A DNA stretch of 64,000 bases from Flavobacteriaceae bacterium PS02293 (lineage in GTDB: Bacteria; Bacteroidota; Bacteroidia; Flavobacteriales; Weeksellaceae), in assembly GCA_029960045.1 (NCBI GenBank), contig JASCOV010000007.1:154654-218653 (forward strand). The letters are read 5' to 3'. Below are positions 41,820-51,346 of this stretch, in pieces. The notes below the pieces were generated by a model. It worked only from the letters and a program-made list of their open reading frames with translations. It did no database searches and was not told where the DNA came from. Position 1 is the first letter of the stretch. Each line of letters begins with the position of its first letter. Position numbers and translations under genes: made by a program.

Positions 41820-43940
41820 TTACTTAAATATTTTTTTAATTACATTTCCTATTTCTACAAAATCATCATGATTGGCAACGTTTCGTTTTTCAATATTACT
41901 ATTTTCGTATTCTGAGAAAGGGAAGATCAAAAGATAGTTTTTATTGAGTAAACTTCTGTTAAGTAATTCAGGGATCATTCTCATCCGTGGAATATAAGAA
42001 TGCATTCCTCTTTTGGCCATAAAAATGATCAACCCTTCGTCATCTTTAATGCCTGAAGCCGTTTCTTCGCTGTCTTCCCAGGTGTGCATCATTATAAATT
42101 CTGCTTCAATATTGGATTTTTTTATGATGCGCTGCAAAAGATTAATGGTATTTTCAGGAGCATAAAAAAAAATTTTTGCTCCAGAATTTTTTGCAATATT
42201 CCAGACCCTGACCAGTGAGTGAAAAAAACCTGCTTCCTTTTGCGCATTTTTAGGAATTATCACTGCGTATTTTTTTATAGTAGATAGAGGCTGAACAGCA
42301 TGATAGATGAAGATGTTTACATTATCGTTCTGTAGGTAACCATTATAAAGATTTTGTGCAAATGAAGTGGAAAACCCTTTTTCATCTTCCAAACCGATCA
42401 TTAAATCAGTGATATTGTGCTCTTTGATCACATTATTAATTCCATTGATCACATCATTGTCATACCTTTTTAAGGCCTGAAGTGTCACATCTGCCGCTGC
42501 TGCTGTATCTTTTGCCTGATGTAGCAACTTTTCGGCATTTTTAACTGAGGATTCATTCTTATCTTCATTAATAACATTAAGAGCAAAAAAATCCTGAGTA
42601 TTTGAATGCGCTTTGATCAAAATTCCGAGATTAACCATTTTTTCAACAGTTTCTTCGTAGTTAATAGCCAAGAGAATATTTTCTTCTTCATGATTGTTAC
42701 CCGAAACCGTATCTTCGTTGATACTTTCTACAATCTTCTGTCCAGCTGACATGGTAATAAAAGACGATATCGTACATGAGACAAGGATTAATAAAATGCT
42801 TCCATTCAGTACGTGTTCGTTCAGTAATCGTACAGGTTCGCCACTCTCTGTTTCAGAGATGATAATATTGTATCCTACCATCACAGTCGCTAATGTAGCT
42901 GCTGCGGAAGCAGAACTCAGTCCGAAAATCAGTTTACCCTCATCTTTTGTAAACCGGAATGTTTTCTGAGTGATCACAGCGGAAATGTATTTCCCTCCTA
43001 TCGACGCAACGATCATAATCCCTGCCACTATCAGAGTATCGAAGCTATTGAAAAAAACTTTAAAATCGATCAGCATTCCCACACTGATCAGGAAAAAAGG
43101 TATAAAGATAGCATTACCGACAAATTCAACACGGTTCATCAGTGAAGAGCTATGCGGTATCAGTCTATTCAAAGCCAGACCTGCAAAAAATGCTCCTATG
43201 ATGGCTTCTACGCCAGCTAATTCTGCTAACAAAGCAGCCAGATATATCATAACCAATACGAATATGTATTGTGAAATTTTATCATTAACTTTTTTGAAAA
43301 ACCATCTTCCTATGATTGGAAATACCAATAGGACGATCAGTGCGAAAATAGCAAAAGACCCTGCGAGCTTAATCCAGAACGCCATATTGACCTCACCTGT
43401 CACCATGCCGACGACTACTGAAAGTACCAGAAGGGTTGCCACATCAGTAAGCATTGTTCCACCTACGGTAATATTTACGGCCTGGTTTTTTGCGATGCCC
43501 ATTTTACTGATTAACGGATAGGTTATCAATGTCTGAGAAGAAAATAGGCTGGCAAAAAGTACGGAAGTAAGTACGGAAAAACCTAAAAGAAAGTAGGACC
43601 CTAAAAATCCGAGGATAAAAGGAAAGATAAAAGCATAAGCTCCATAGCCTAAACTTTTCCACTTGTTTTTCTTAAAGTCTCCAAGATCTATTTCCAGACC
43701 TGCTAGAAACATAATGTAAAGAAGTCCCGTAGTTCCTGTAACAACGATGCTGCTGTCTCTGGTCAATACATTAAACCCATTTGGGCCGATAACAGCACCG
43801 GCAATAATCAGTCCGAGCAGATGGGGAACCTTGATTTTATTCAGTAAAATAGGTGCAGCGAGAATGATGACCAGAACCAAAAAAAACTTAAGAACAGGAT
43901 CTTCAAACGGAAGATTTAGGTGTTGTAAACTTAAAATCAT
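41820..43940 (-). CDS. CPA2 family cation:proton antiporter with C-terminal stress-like domain
   Basis: 706 residues. Residues about 15-395 form a 12-helix CPA2 exchanger (LLGLIIAGAVIGPNGF at the start, GVEAIIGAFFAGLALNRL in the middle). The remaining about 300 residues hold two universal-stress-like alpha/beta segments (EENILLAINYEETVEKMVNLG, KYAVIIPKNAQKEAGF), replacing the KTN/RCK domain of KefB/C. Similar Na+/H+ or K+/H+ exchangers occur in Bacteroidota. The stress-like domain could sense nucleotides. The lipoprotein gene ends 7 nt upstream of its start. Confidence 0.9.
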   Translation of the reverse strand: MILSLQHLNLPFEDPVLKFFLVLVIILAAPILLNKIKVPHLLGLIIAGAVIGPNGFNVLTRDSSIVVTGTTGLLYIMFLAGLEIDLGDFKKNKWKSLGYGAYAFIFPFILGFLGSYFLLGFSVLTSVLFASLFSSQTLITYPLISKMGIAKNQAVNITVGGTMLTDVATLLVLSVVVGMVTGEVNMAFWIKLAGSFAIFALIVLLVFPIIGRWFFKKVNDKISQYIFVLVMIYLAALLAELAGVEAIIGAFFAGLALNRLIPHSSSLMNRVEFVGNAIFIPFFLISVGMLIDFKVFFNSFDTLIVAGIMIVASIGGKYISAVITQKTFRFTKDEGKLIFGLSSASAAATLATVMVGYNIIISETESGEPVRLLNEHVLNGSILLILVSCTISSFITMSAGQKIVESINEDTVSGNNHEEENILLAINYEETVEKMVNLGILIKAHSNTQDFFALNVINEDKNESSVKNAEKLLHQAKDTAAAADVTLQALKRYDNDVINGINNVIKEHNITDLMIGLEDEKGFSTSFAQNLYNGYLQNDNVNIFIYHAVQPLSTIKKYAVIIPKNAQKEAGFFHSLVRVWNIAKNSGAKIFFYAPENTINLLQRIIKKSNIEAEFIMMHTWEDSEETASGIKDDEGLIIFMAKRGMHSYIPRMRMIPELLNRSLLNKNYLLIFPFSEYENSNIEKRNVANHDDFVEIGNVIKKIFK

Positions 43941-43947
43941 AGGTGTT

Positions 43948-44520
43948 TTATTTTGAAAGTCTTATCAATTCTACGTTAAATGTCATCAGGCATTTATTAT
44001 CAACCGTTACGGTTCTGGTCCCTTTTATTCTGGTAGACGAAATTTCGTTGAGAACAACATTCATTTCAACGCTCTTATCGGCTGTAGAATCTGTTTTATA
44101 CTGCAGGTGTACCTCGCCGTTTTCATATTTGCCAGAGTATAATCTGACCAATTTATTATTATTTATAATTTTACAAACCAGCGGTTTGGAATCATTATCA
44201 AACTCCCAGTTATCAACACGCTGATCGCCTACCACATAATCAGTGCAGCTTGACTCAGTGCAGATTGCTGTTCCGGTCCATGTCCCTAAAATTTCTTCGG
44301 GCCATTCACTGATCAATTTTACAGAATCTGTTTTCCTACTTAGAATACTGTCTCTCATCTTTAACAAGGATTGATAATCAGATTCTTTTTCAGCAAATGT
44401 TTTTTCTTTATCCAACAATTGGAGTTCACGCTTGGCAATCTGCTGTTCTTTTGCTTTATCAGAACAATTCAGGCAAAATATAAAAAAACAAAGAAGTATA
44501 AGTGGATATTTTTTTGACAT
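43948..44520 (-). CDS. Putative lipoprotein with coiled-coil stem
   Basis: 190 residues from the ATG at 44520; an upstream frame opening at 44604 would bury the signal. The lipobox is FCLNC. Then comes a charged helical stem (KEQQIAKRELQLLDKEKTFAEKE, about residues 25-55) and a beta-rich domain starting at ILGTWTGTAICTESSC with four Cys in a short span (CTESSCTDY and others). I do not recognise the family; the WTGT-type start recalls lipocalin-like lipoproteins. It is 7 nt upstream of the antiporter gene, in an operon with it. Confidence 0.78.
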   Translation of the reverse strand: MSKKYPLILLCFFIFCLNCSDKAKEQQIAKRELQLLDKEKTFAEKESDYQSLLKMRDSILSRKTDSVKLISEWPEEILGTWTGTAICTESSCTDYVVGDQRVDNWEFDNDSKPLVCKIINNNKLVRLYSGKYENGEVHLQYKTDSTADKSVEMNVVLNEISSTRIKGTRTVTVDNKCLMTFNVELIRLSK

Positions 44521-44724
44521 AATATCAATTTTGGTTTTAGTAATGTAAGAAATATGGCTGAGATCACATAATTCATTTGATTTAATTTTCAATTCTATTA
44601 TCACTGGTTTTTTAGATTTTGAAACGCTAATGAATCTTTGTGATCACAATTTTGGGAAATGATTGTAACGTTTACGCAATATAATATCAATTGAATAAAG
44701 ATATGTAACTTGATACAATATCAA

Positions 44725-45576
44725 TTATTTTAATTGTACTGTCCGGAAATTATTTGGCGATACACCCCTGACAGATTTAAAATATTTTCCAAAGTGAGAA
44801 TTATCATTGAAGCCCAATTCATACGAAATCTCAATGATTGAAAGGGAGCTGTGAAGCAGTAATCTTTCTGCTTCCAGGATTATTCTGTTTTTGATGACCT
44901 GCCCTGCTGTTATATCAAGGATCTCTTTTACCAATGTATTAAGATAGCTGGCATTGATATTTAATTTCTCTGCATATTTTGAAGTGGTTTTCAATTCCTT
45001 GTAATGCAGGTTTACAAGATCATTGAAATCATCTACCACTTTCTTCTTATGATCTACAGAACGGTTGATAAGGTCTTTTTTGGATGAATTTCTAATATAT
45101 TTCAGCACAAAAACTTTTAGGAGCAGGCATAGGATTTCTTTTCTGGATTGTCGGTGAGATTCATATTCACTCCTAAGTTCCTTAAATGTCTGCTTAATAT
45201 CTGATAAGTTTTCAGATTTTAATGAAATAAATGGGGAAACGTTATGAAGTGCAGTGTCGCTTTTGATCATTTTATTACCTGTATAGACGTGGTTGTAAAA
45301 TGATTTGGTAAATAAAATGACTTCACCTTCATTAGATTCGTGGTTTTTGAAGTAGTAGACCTGATTATAGTTAATGAAAAAAAAAGTGTGTGATTTCAAC
45401 TCAAATTCCCGATCATCGATGATGATGGAGCCTTCTGCATTGTAGAAAAGCAAGACCGCATAAAATTTATTTTTATAATGCAACCCTGACTTTAATTTAC
45501 CATTAAAAGCAGAAAAAGGCATCATCAGAAATTCATTCCTCGTTTCTGAACGTATTTCGAGCCTGCCTAATGTCAA
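44725..45576 (-). CDS. AraC family transcriptional regulator
   Basis: 283 residues from a TTG at 45576; the next Met choices (residue 18-19, near 45525) would cut the first strand. A cupin-like N-terminal domain (FYAVLLFYNAEGSIIIDD) is followed by an AraC domain with both helix-turn-helix motifs (NASYLNTLVKEILDITAGQ, SIIEISYELGFNDNSHFGKYFK). A TATATTTG -7 element at 45615-45622 faces it. It sits between the antiporter/lipoprotein pair and the racemase operon and may regulate either. Confidence 0.87.
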   Translation of the reverse strand: MTLGRLEIRSETRNEFLMMPFSAFNGKLKSGLHYKNKFYAVLLFYNAEGSIIIDDREFELKSHTFFFINYNQVYYFKNHESNEGEVILFTKSFYNHVYTGNKMIKSDTALHNVSPFISLKSENLSDIKQTFKELRSEYESHRQSRKEILCLLLKVFVLKYIRNSSKKDLINRSVDHKKKVVDDFNDLVNLHYKELKTTSKYAEKLNINASYLNTLVKEILDITAGQVIKNRIILEAERLLLHSSLSIIEISYELGFNDNSHFGKYFKSVRGVSPNNFRTVQLK

Positions 45577-45614
45577 AGAAAGTATATTTGGAATCAGATT
45601 CTTCTATTTATAAT

Positions 45615-45622
45615 CAAATATA
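45615..45622 (-). promoter_or_regulatory. TAnnTTTG -7 element of the AraC gene
   Basis: On the minus strand it reads TATATTTG, 38 nt before the TTG start, giving a leader of normal length. Confidence 0.5.
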
Positions 45623-45666
45623 TGGATATTAATTCAATTGCGATTTTTGTCAAAAGTAAATATAAG

Positions 45667-46782
45667 TTAATTTGTGTTTTCCAAAATTTTAAACTCTGCA
45701 GGATGGATTTCGTGATCAATCAACTTATCTACATATTCGGAATTCATCGCACGCAAAACAGCCAGATAGCTCATGCTAAAGTCTACATTGTCACCGACTT
45801 TTAAATTATTTGGGTTATCCGAGAGATCCAGGATCATCATATCCGAACTTGCACCGATGATCTTTACATCTTGCGTAATTGGTTCAATCTGTTTGTGGTC
45901 AATATCAAGCACACCAACGTCAACAATAGCTCTCACAGATGTTTTTCCTTTTTTTGATACATCATGTTGCGGTGTTTCGCCAGTAAGGTTTGTTCCGGCA
46001 TCACCTGCGGGTATCATTGGCTTTTGTGCAATTTCAATGATCTCGGCGGTGAGTTTGAAAACATCCTGGTACATCCCGCTGATGGTGGAATCATTGTAGA
46101 CATCTGTTCCGAAAAATAAAGACTCTCCAATTCTGAAATGATTGATTCCGGAATGGATCTTATTCTGAAATATCAAGGGGATGGTGACCGATGATCCTGC
46201 GGAGATGAAAGGTATTCTTGTTTGATGTGATTCTTCGATGATCTCTTTAAAACTATGGAGTTTCATCAACTTTTTCTCATCCGGTAAAATACCATTCAGG
46301 CAATTAAGATTGGTTCCGATCCCGACAACATCGATGTTTGTAAATTTTTTCACTTTACCGAAAAAACGGGAGAGGTCCCTGACCATAATGCCTTCCCGCA
46401 ATTCTCCCATCTCTACCATGATGACAATCTTGTGAATCTTGTTTTGCAACACGGCTTCTTTCGAAAGTGCTTTTATGGTTTCAATTTCACTGTTGAAACT
46501 GACGTCGGCATATTTTACAATGCTTTTTGCCAATCGTTTGGCCGGCGGTTTTATATAGACAGTTTGTGTTTTGGGTGATATTTTTTTGATGTGCTTCAGG
46601 TTCGTCAGTCTGGAGTCACATATTTCCTTATCAGAAAATTCGAGCAGACATTCCAGAAATGTCTCGTTTCCACACAATAGTTTGGCCACTACTGCCCATT
46701 CAATGTGGTGTTCTGCAAAAAGCTGATCAAGATAATGGTAATTATATTTTAGTTTATTTGAATTTAGAGTGATGTATGACAT
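45667..46782 (-). CDS. Alanine-racemase-like PLP enzyme (COG3457-type amino acid racemase)
   Basis: 371 residues. An N-terminal TIM-barrel-like alanine racemase domain carries the PLP Lys34 in WAVVAKLLCG. The pattern IVIMVEMGELREGIMV, then GTNLNCLNG and HFRIGESLFFG, matches the ornithine/alanine racemase group that lacks the usual separate C-terminal domain order of Alr. Substrate is not certain: ornithine, lysine or alanine are possible. It follows the GNAT gene by 1 nt and belongs to an operon with the GNAT and stress protein genes, unlike a housekeeping alr. Confidence 0.85.
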   Translation of the reverse strand: MSYITLNSNKLKYNYHYLDQLFAEHHIEWAVVAKLLCGNETFLECLLEFSDKEICDSRLTNLKHIKKISPKTQTVYIKPPAKRLAKSIVKYADVSFNSEIETIKALSKEAVLQNKIHKIVIMVEMGELREGIMVRDLSRFFGKVKKFTNIDVVGIGTNLNCLNGILPDEKKLMKLHSFKEIIEESHQTRIPFISAGSSVTIPLIFQNKIHSGINHFRIGESLFFGTDVYNDSTISGMYQDVFKLTAEIIEIAQKPMIPAGDAGTNLTGETPQHDVSKKGKTSVRAIVDVGVLDIDHKQIEPITQDVKIIGASSDMMILDLSDNPNNLKVGDNVDFSMSYLAVLRAMNSEYVDKLIDHEIHPAEFKILENTN

Positions 46783-46783
46783 T

Positions 46784-47230
46784 TTATTTTTTTAATCGCA
46801 TTTCAAGGTACTTGCTTGTGAAACCTAATTTTTTGTAAAGCTGCATGGCAGGATTTTCAGGTTCACAATGGAGCGCAATGTCCCCCTCACAAGAGTCAAT
46901 GGCGTTTTGCATGAGAAGCTTGCCAATTCCCTGTCCGCGCAATTGCTTATCGGTTGCGATATATACAAGTATGTTTTCAGGGATATAACCGCCCATTCCG
47001 GTTTTGTTCAAGACGACTGCTCCCACAAGTCTTTGACTGTTTTGGTCTGTGGCCGTGACAATGGATCCGCCCGGTTTGTTTTGATGCCCTAAGGAATAGT
47101 TGACTGCTGTAGCAATGTCGCCTTGTGGATCGCCATATTGTTCCAGATGTTCAAAGAGAAAATTTACAATCTCTTCCTTCTGATTCTCTTCTATTTTATC
47201 TTTTTCTGAATATTTTTGTATTGTGATCAT
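46784..47230 (-). CDS. GNAT family N-acetyltransferase
   Basis: 148 residues from the ATG at 47230, which lies after the stop of the stress protein; the longer frame to 47308 would overlap that gene. The acetyl-CoA motif is LRGQGIGKLLMQNAI, preceded by ENILVYIATD. The C-terminal strand ALHCEPENPAMQLYKKLGF is typical of GNATs acting on amino acids or amines. Substrate unknown; the racemase next to it suggests a D- or L-amino acid or polyamine. Confidence 0.87.
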   Translation of the reverse strand: MITIQKYSEKDKIEENQKEEIVNFLFEHLEQYGDPQGDIATAVNYSLGHQNKPGGSIVTATDQNSQRLVGAVVLNKTGMGGYIPENILVYIATDKQLRGQGIGKLLMQNAIDSCEGDIALHCEPENPAMQLYKKLGFTSKYLEMRLKK

Positions 47231-47240
47231 AAAATTGATT

Positions 47241-48149
47241 TTATCCCGGATGCGGAAGCGTGATATCATAACCGGCATTGGCATTTGACAGACTTTGCTT
47301 CTTTTCATATTTATTCTTTAGAAAAAATAAAGGAATATCCGTGTTGTTGATTATTTGTTTGAAGAAGTTTTCCAGGAAAAATGATTTCCAGCTGTTTTCA
47401 TCCCGATAATTGAGAATGATAATGTCTGCTTCGTCATCCTTGGAATGTTCTGAGATCTGTATTGCCTTTTCGCCGCTCATAACAAACTGAGATCTGTATT
47501 CCTGTGAACTTTCTTCAAGTGTTCTTTTTACTTCCAGATAGGCACTTCTAATTTTACTGACATCTTCCTGATCGCTGATCCCTAAAAGATTAATGACGCC
47601 TTTATTCTTTTCGGCAATGGTTACCGAAAGATCTATCTTATCTGAAAGATCATCCAGTACCCTTACCGGAACAAGTATTTTTTCAAATGTATATTTTTTG
47701 CAACTTTCCGGAACTAAAAGTACGGAAGTGTTTGAACCCGTGAGGATCTCGTAGGACAGTGAACCAACAATGACCTGAACAAAGTTTTGTTTTCCGGATG
47801 TAGCACAGACCACCAGGTCCACATCCTGATCTTCGATGACTTCGTTAATGCCGTGTATAAGACTATCATTTTTAAGGATGGTTTCAATGACTAATGTTGG
47901 ATACTGAGCCTTCAGGGATATTTCCATTTGACGCAAAGTATTTTCGGCTCTTTGCACATTGTCTTTTACAACATCGGCACCCAATAATTGTTTTCCGGTC
48001 TTGTCGATCACAAAAAAATTATCAATGTTATGCAATACAATCAAGCGTGAGTGATGCCTTGACGCGATATTCAATGCCATCAACAATGCATTCTGCGATT
48101 TTTCTGTGAAGTCGGTGGTTAAAAGAATTGTATTGATTGAATTTTGCAT
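47241..48149 (-). CDS. Tandem universal stress protein
   Basis: 302 residues with two UspA folds. The first (residues 1-150) starts NTILLTTDFTEKSQNALLMAL and has the ATP-site-like loop VVCATSGKQNF-VQVIVGSLSYEIL. The second (about 155-290) starts FEKILVPVRVLDDLSDKID and keeps less of the nucleotide motif. Usp proteins are cytosolic stress factors. It heads the racemase-GNAT operon (10 nt to the GNAT start). Confidence 0.9.
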   Translation of the reverse strand: MQNSINTILLTTDFTEKSQNALLMALNIASRHHSRLIVLHNIDNFFVIDKTGKQLLGADVVKDNVQRAENTLRQMEISLKAQYPTLVIETILKNDSLIHGINEVIEDQDVDLVVCATSGKQNFVQVIVGSLSYEILTGSNTSVLLVPESCKKYTFEKILVPVRVLDDLSDKIDLSVTIAEKNKGVINLLGISDQEDVSKIRSAYLEVKRTLEESSQEYRSQFVMSGEKAIQISEHSKDDEADIIILNYRDENSWKSFFLENFFKQIINNTDIPLFFLKNKYEKKQSLSNANAGYDITLPHPG

Positions 48150-48467
48150 TTGAAATGGTATTTACATCAGTATATTGATTTGCAAAGTTCGCTAATGTTT
48201 ATAGTAATGTATGTTAGAAAATGCTGTGAAAGTGGTATAATTTATAGGCAAGCTTTTAAGAATGAATGAAACTGAAAACTGTATATTTGATAACTACTTT
48301 AACGGTTTCTGCTAATGAGATGCGTTCTGAAAAAAGATAATGTAAGAGCGGTTACTTTTACAAAGGTTACTGGTTCAATATTAGCGTAAAACGTGTAAGG
48401 GATATAATTATAATTTCTATCACACCAAGGTAGAATGTCATTAATCAATTGTCATCCAACTTATATT
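48150..48467. other. Divergent intergenic region, stress protein / DUF2254
   Basis: It holds a TATATTTG near 48280 on the plus strand and a GGTTACT direct repeat (48351 and 48365). GTAAGAGCGGTTAC at 48342-48355 is one base away from the sulfur operator consensus but lacks a -7 element 22 nt later. No gene is supported. Confidence 0.5.
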
Positions 48468-49700
48468 ATGAATAAAAAAGCACTGAAAAATCTGAGAATT
48501 TTATATAAAAATATTACCACAAGCATTGCATTTATTCCGGGAACTGTAGCAATTGGCTTTTTACTGCTTTCATTTTTGATGGTGCAGTTTGATTTCTCTG
48601 AAACGGGGAAAGCAATCAAGAGTAATGCACATTGGCTGACCTTAAAAGATGCCAGCACCGCAAGAACTATTATTTCAACGATAACCGGAGGAGTCATATC
48701 GCTCACTGTCTTCAGTTTCAGTATGGTGATGATCCTGCTAAATCAGGCAGCTTCCCAAATGAGCAATCGTATTCTTGACAAACTTATAGGAAATCGTTTT
48801 CAGCAGACCATACTAGGTTTTTACATAGGGACAATCGTTTATGCGCTTTTTTTACTCAGTACAATTAGGGATATTAATTCAGGTATTTATGTACCTGCAA
48901 TCAGTACCTACTTTCTAATCGCCCTAACTGTAGTCGATATTTTTTTATTTATATATTTCCTTCATTACGTAACACAATCAGTAAAATATGACACCATTAT
49001 TCACCAGATCTATGATGCAACAAAACAGTCATTAGAAGAGATTTGTATCAGAAAAGATTCTGGCTACAGTCCAGAATTGTTTACAGAAAAACAGGTGTCG
49101 GTCAATTCTTACAAATCAGGTATATTTCAGGGATTTTTGCGCGAAGGTCTACTGAGTATATGTGAGAGAGAGGATTTGGTAATATCTTTTAATTACCCGG
49201 TCGGGACGTTCATTTTAAAAGATTTGCCATTCTTGGTCGTCAATAGGGAAATATCTGATGAGGTAAAGAGTGAGCTTAACAGTCTGATAGATATCCATCG
49301 AGGTCAGAATATCGATTCTTCATACCACTACGGCTTTAGACAATTAATGGAAGTAGCTGTGAGGGCACTGAGTCCGGGAATCAATGATCCGGGAACTGCT
49401 GTTTTGAGTCTGCAGTCGTTAAGTCAGCTATTAGCCTTCCGCTTAAAAAACACGCCGTCAAATCAAATTAAGGATGATAATGGAGTCATAAGAGTGCGTA
49501 CGAAAGAACGTTCATTTAGTGATCTTCTAAATGATTATGTCTATCCCATCTGGGACTATGGCAAAGGAGATCGTCTTTTGGTGAACGAGATGTATCACAT
49601 ACTTGTGCAGTTGCATACGTTGCAAAATATAAAAGAAGTAAGTGAACTGCTGACCGTTGTGGAAACTGTAAAACTTAAAATGGATCTAAGCGCAAGCTAA
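48468..49700 (+). CDS. DUF2254 membrane protein
   Basis: 410 residues from the ATG at 48468; the ATG at 48435 would add 11 residues of poor quality. Four N-terminal helices (AFIPGTVAIGFLLLSFLMV, the region TITGGVISLTVFSFSMVMILL, and a pair after it) precede a soluble C-terminal domain with ALSPGINDPGTA, the conserved family motif. DUF2254 proteins are uncharacterised inner-membrane proteins. It begins the plus-strand half of the ion region, 318 bp after the divergent stress protein gene. Confidence 0.88.
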   Translation: MNKKALKNLRILYKNITTSIAFIPGTVAIGFLLLSFLMVQFDFSETGKAIKSNAHWLTLKDASTARTIISTITGGVISLTVFSFSMVMILLNQAASQMSNRILDKLIGNRFQQTILGFYIGTIVYALFLLSTIRDINSGIYVPAISTYFLIALTVVDIFLFIYFLHYVTQSVKYDTIIHQIYDATKQSLEEICIRKDSGYSPELFTEKQVSVNSYKSGIFQGFLREGLLSICEREDLVISFNYPVGTFILKDLPFLVVNREISDEVKSELNSLIDIHRGQNIDSSYHYGFRQLMEVAVRALSPGINDPGTAVLSLQSLSQLLAFRLKNTPSNQIKDDNGVIRVRTKERSFSDLLNDYVYPIWDYGKGDRLLVNEMYHILVQLHTLQNIKEVSELLTVVETVKLKMDLSAS

Positions 49701-49771
49701 GTGTTGCTTTTATGGCGCTGTCATATGATAAATAAGGCTGAAACAAAGATTAATTTAAAAACAGTAAAATT

Positions 49772-51001
49772 ATGGGAATGCTGGAACTTATCTCTCTGAT
49801 TATCGTATTGTCTGCGGCATTAGCTTACTTCAATATCCGATTTCTAAAACTGCCTTCTACCATCGGGCTGATGATTTTGGCATTGGTTCTATCTTTATTT
49901 ATTCTGATGCTTGGTGCGATTTCGCCTTTGGGAGGGTTTATGCAAAATTTGGTACTTCAGATAGATTTCTCAGGTTTCCTTCTTGATTTTATGTTGGGCT
50001 TTCTGCTTTTCGCTGGTGCTTTACATACAGATGTGAAAAAACTTCGCCGGGCAAAATGGGCAATCATCATTTATGCAACGTTCGGTATCCTGATCTCAAC
50101 TGTTTTGGTTGCCATCGCTGTTTACTTTTTGCTTCCGGTATTTTACCAACAGGTAGATTTCATCTATTGCTTACTTTTCGGTGCACTTATCTCACCTACG
50201 GATCCGATAGCTGTACTGTCTATTTTGAAAAAAGCAGGTATTTCGGAGTCAATTGAAACAAAGATTACAGGTGAGTCATTGTTTAACGATGGGGTAGGTG
50301 TCGTGGTATTTCTGTCACTTTTCAGCATCGCAAGTCAAGGTTTTGATGAGGTTAGCACTTCAAATATTGTGATCCTGCTCGCAGAAGAGATTTTGGGCGG
50401 GATTGCATTGGGGCTTCTGTTGGGATACGTTGGTTTTGTAATGTTAAAGAAAATAGACCACTACCAGACCGAAGTATTGATCACCTTGGCCATGGTCATG
50501 GGTGGGATTTCAATTGCACCGGTTTTTCATTTTTCCGGTCCACTTGCTATGGTCGTGGCAGGATTATTTATAGGGAATAAGGGCGCGCTCGAAGCTATGT
50601 CAGAAGAAACAAGTGACTATATTCATAAATTCTGGGAAATGGTGGATGAGATTTTTAATGCCATTCTGTTTGTACTGATCGGCTTGGAACTATTGGTCAT
50701 CCCGTTTGAATTATCCTTTCTTTATGTTGGGCTTTTGGTTATAATTATTGTCATCCTTAGCCGTTTCATTTCCCTGGCAGCACCTTCATATATTTTTAAG
50801 CTGAAATATGAGTTTCCCAAGAAAACCTTCTTAATAATGACCTGGGGTGGCCTTCGCGGTGGCATATCTATAGCATTGGCGTTGTCTCTGGCGTCAAATA
50901 TGGAGCGGAATCTGATCGTTTCTATTACCTATATCGTTGTTCTGTTTTCTATAATTGTTCAAGGACTCACCTTGGGGAAATTAGTCAAAAGGCTGAAATA
51001 G
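49772..51001 (+). CDS. CPA1 family Na+/H+ antiporter (NhaP-type)
   Basis: 409 residues, about 12 helices. The family motifs SPTDPIAVLSIL (near residue 146) and FNDGVGVVVFL (near 170, with the ion-binding Asn-Asp pair) are intact; TWGGLRGGISIALALSLA lies near the end. It should exchange cytoplasmic Na+ or Li+ for protons. There is no long C-terminal regulatory domain. It follows DUF2254 by 71 bp and is one of two CPA1 exchangers here. Confidence 0.93.
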   Translation: MGMLELISLIIVLSAALAYFNIRFLKLPSTIGLMILALVLSLFILMLGAISPLGGFMQNLVLQIDFSGFLLDFMLGFLLFAGALHTDVKKLRRAKWAIIIYATFGILISTVLVAIAVYFLLPVFYQQVDFIYCLLFGALISPTDPIAVLSILKKAGISESIETKITGESLFNDGVGVVVFLSLFSIASQGFDEVSTSNIVILLAEEILGGIALGLLLGYVGFVMLKKIDHYQTEVLITLAMVMGGISIAPVFHFSGPLAMVVAGLFIGNKGALEAMSEETSDYIHKFWEMVDEIFNAILFVLIGLELLVIPFELSFLYVGLLVIIIVILSRFISLAAPSYIFKLKYEFPKKTFLIMTWGGLRGGISIALALSLASNMERNLIVSITYIVVLFSIIVQGLTLGKLVKRLK

Positions 51002-51346
51002 CAGGGTTTGATAAGGATTTTTCTTTGTCGCAAGCATTGGCAAAGTTAAGAAGAGCGCAATACGAAATATAGATCATGTAAGCGCCGCAAAACAATTTTA
51101 TGAGCCCTGACATTGATCTTTAATCATTTTTACATTATTAGCACAAAAATAAAGGCGTGAACAGGAACTGATTATAATTTTTAATTATTGTTCTGCCGGA
51201 GTTCTAATTCAAAAAAAACAAATAGACCGTGGCGGGATATTTGTTATTTTACTTCAAGCCGCTTGAGTATTACAGCTTCGCCTAAACGTACTGAATATTA
51301 TAGCAATTCACAAAATACTTTTAGCAATAATAAATTTACGTCCTCT
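51002..51346. other. 345-bp intergenic region between the CPA1 genes
   Basis: An in-frame extension of the second antiporter runs back to 51188, but its sequence (many Ser/Thr/Asn, no helix) does not look coding. No clear -7 element or hairpin was found. Confidence 0.5.

Noticed and set aside
41674..41871. Possible 65-aa plus-strand gene after the BCCT gene
   Set aside because: It overlaps the 3' end of the antiporter gene and has no leader or homology that I can recognise.
42970..43521. Open frame of 183 codons antisense to the CPA2 antiporter
   Set aside because: It arises from codon bias of the opposite gene; Ile/Thr/Ser-rich with no domain.
48342..48355. GTAAGAGCGGTTAC as a sixth copy of the sulfur operator
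   Set aside because: One consensus position fails (G for Y) and no TAnnTTTG element occurs 22 nt downstream; the gene after it is a DUF2254 protein unrelated to sulfur.
51188..51346. Extended start of the second CPA1 antiporter at a TTG
   Set aside because: The extra 53 residues are Ser/Thr/Asn-rich and precede the first membrane helix without conserved character.
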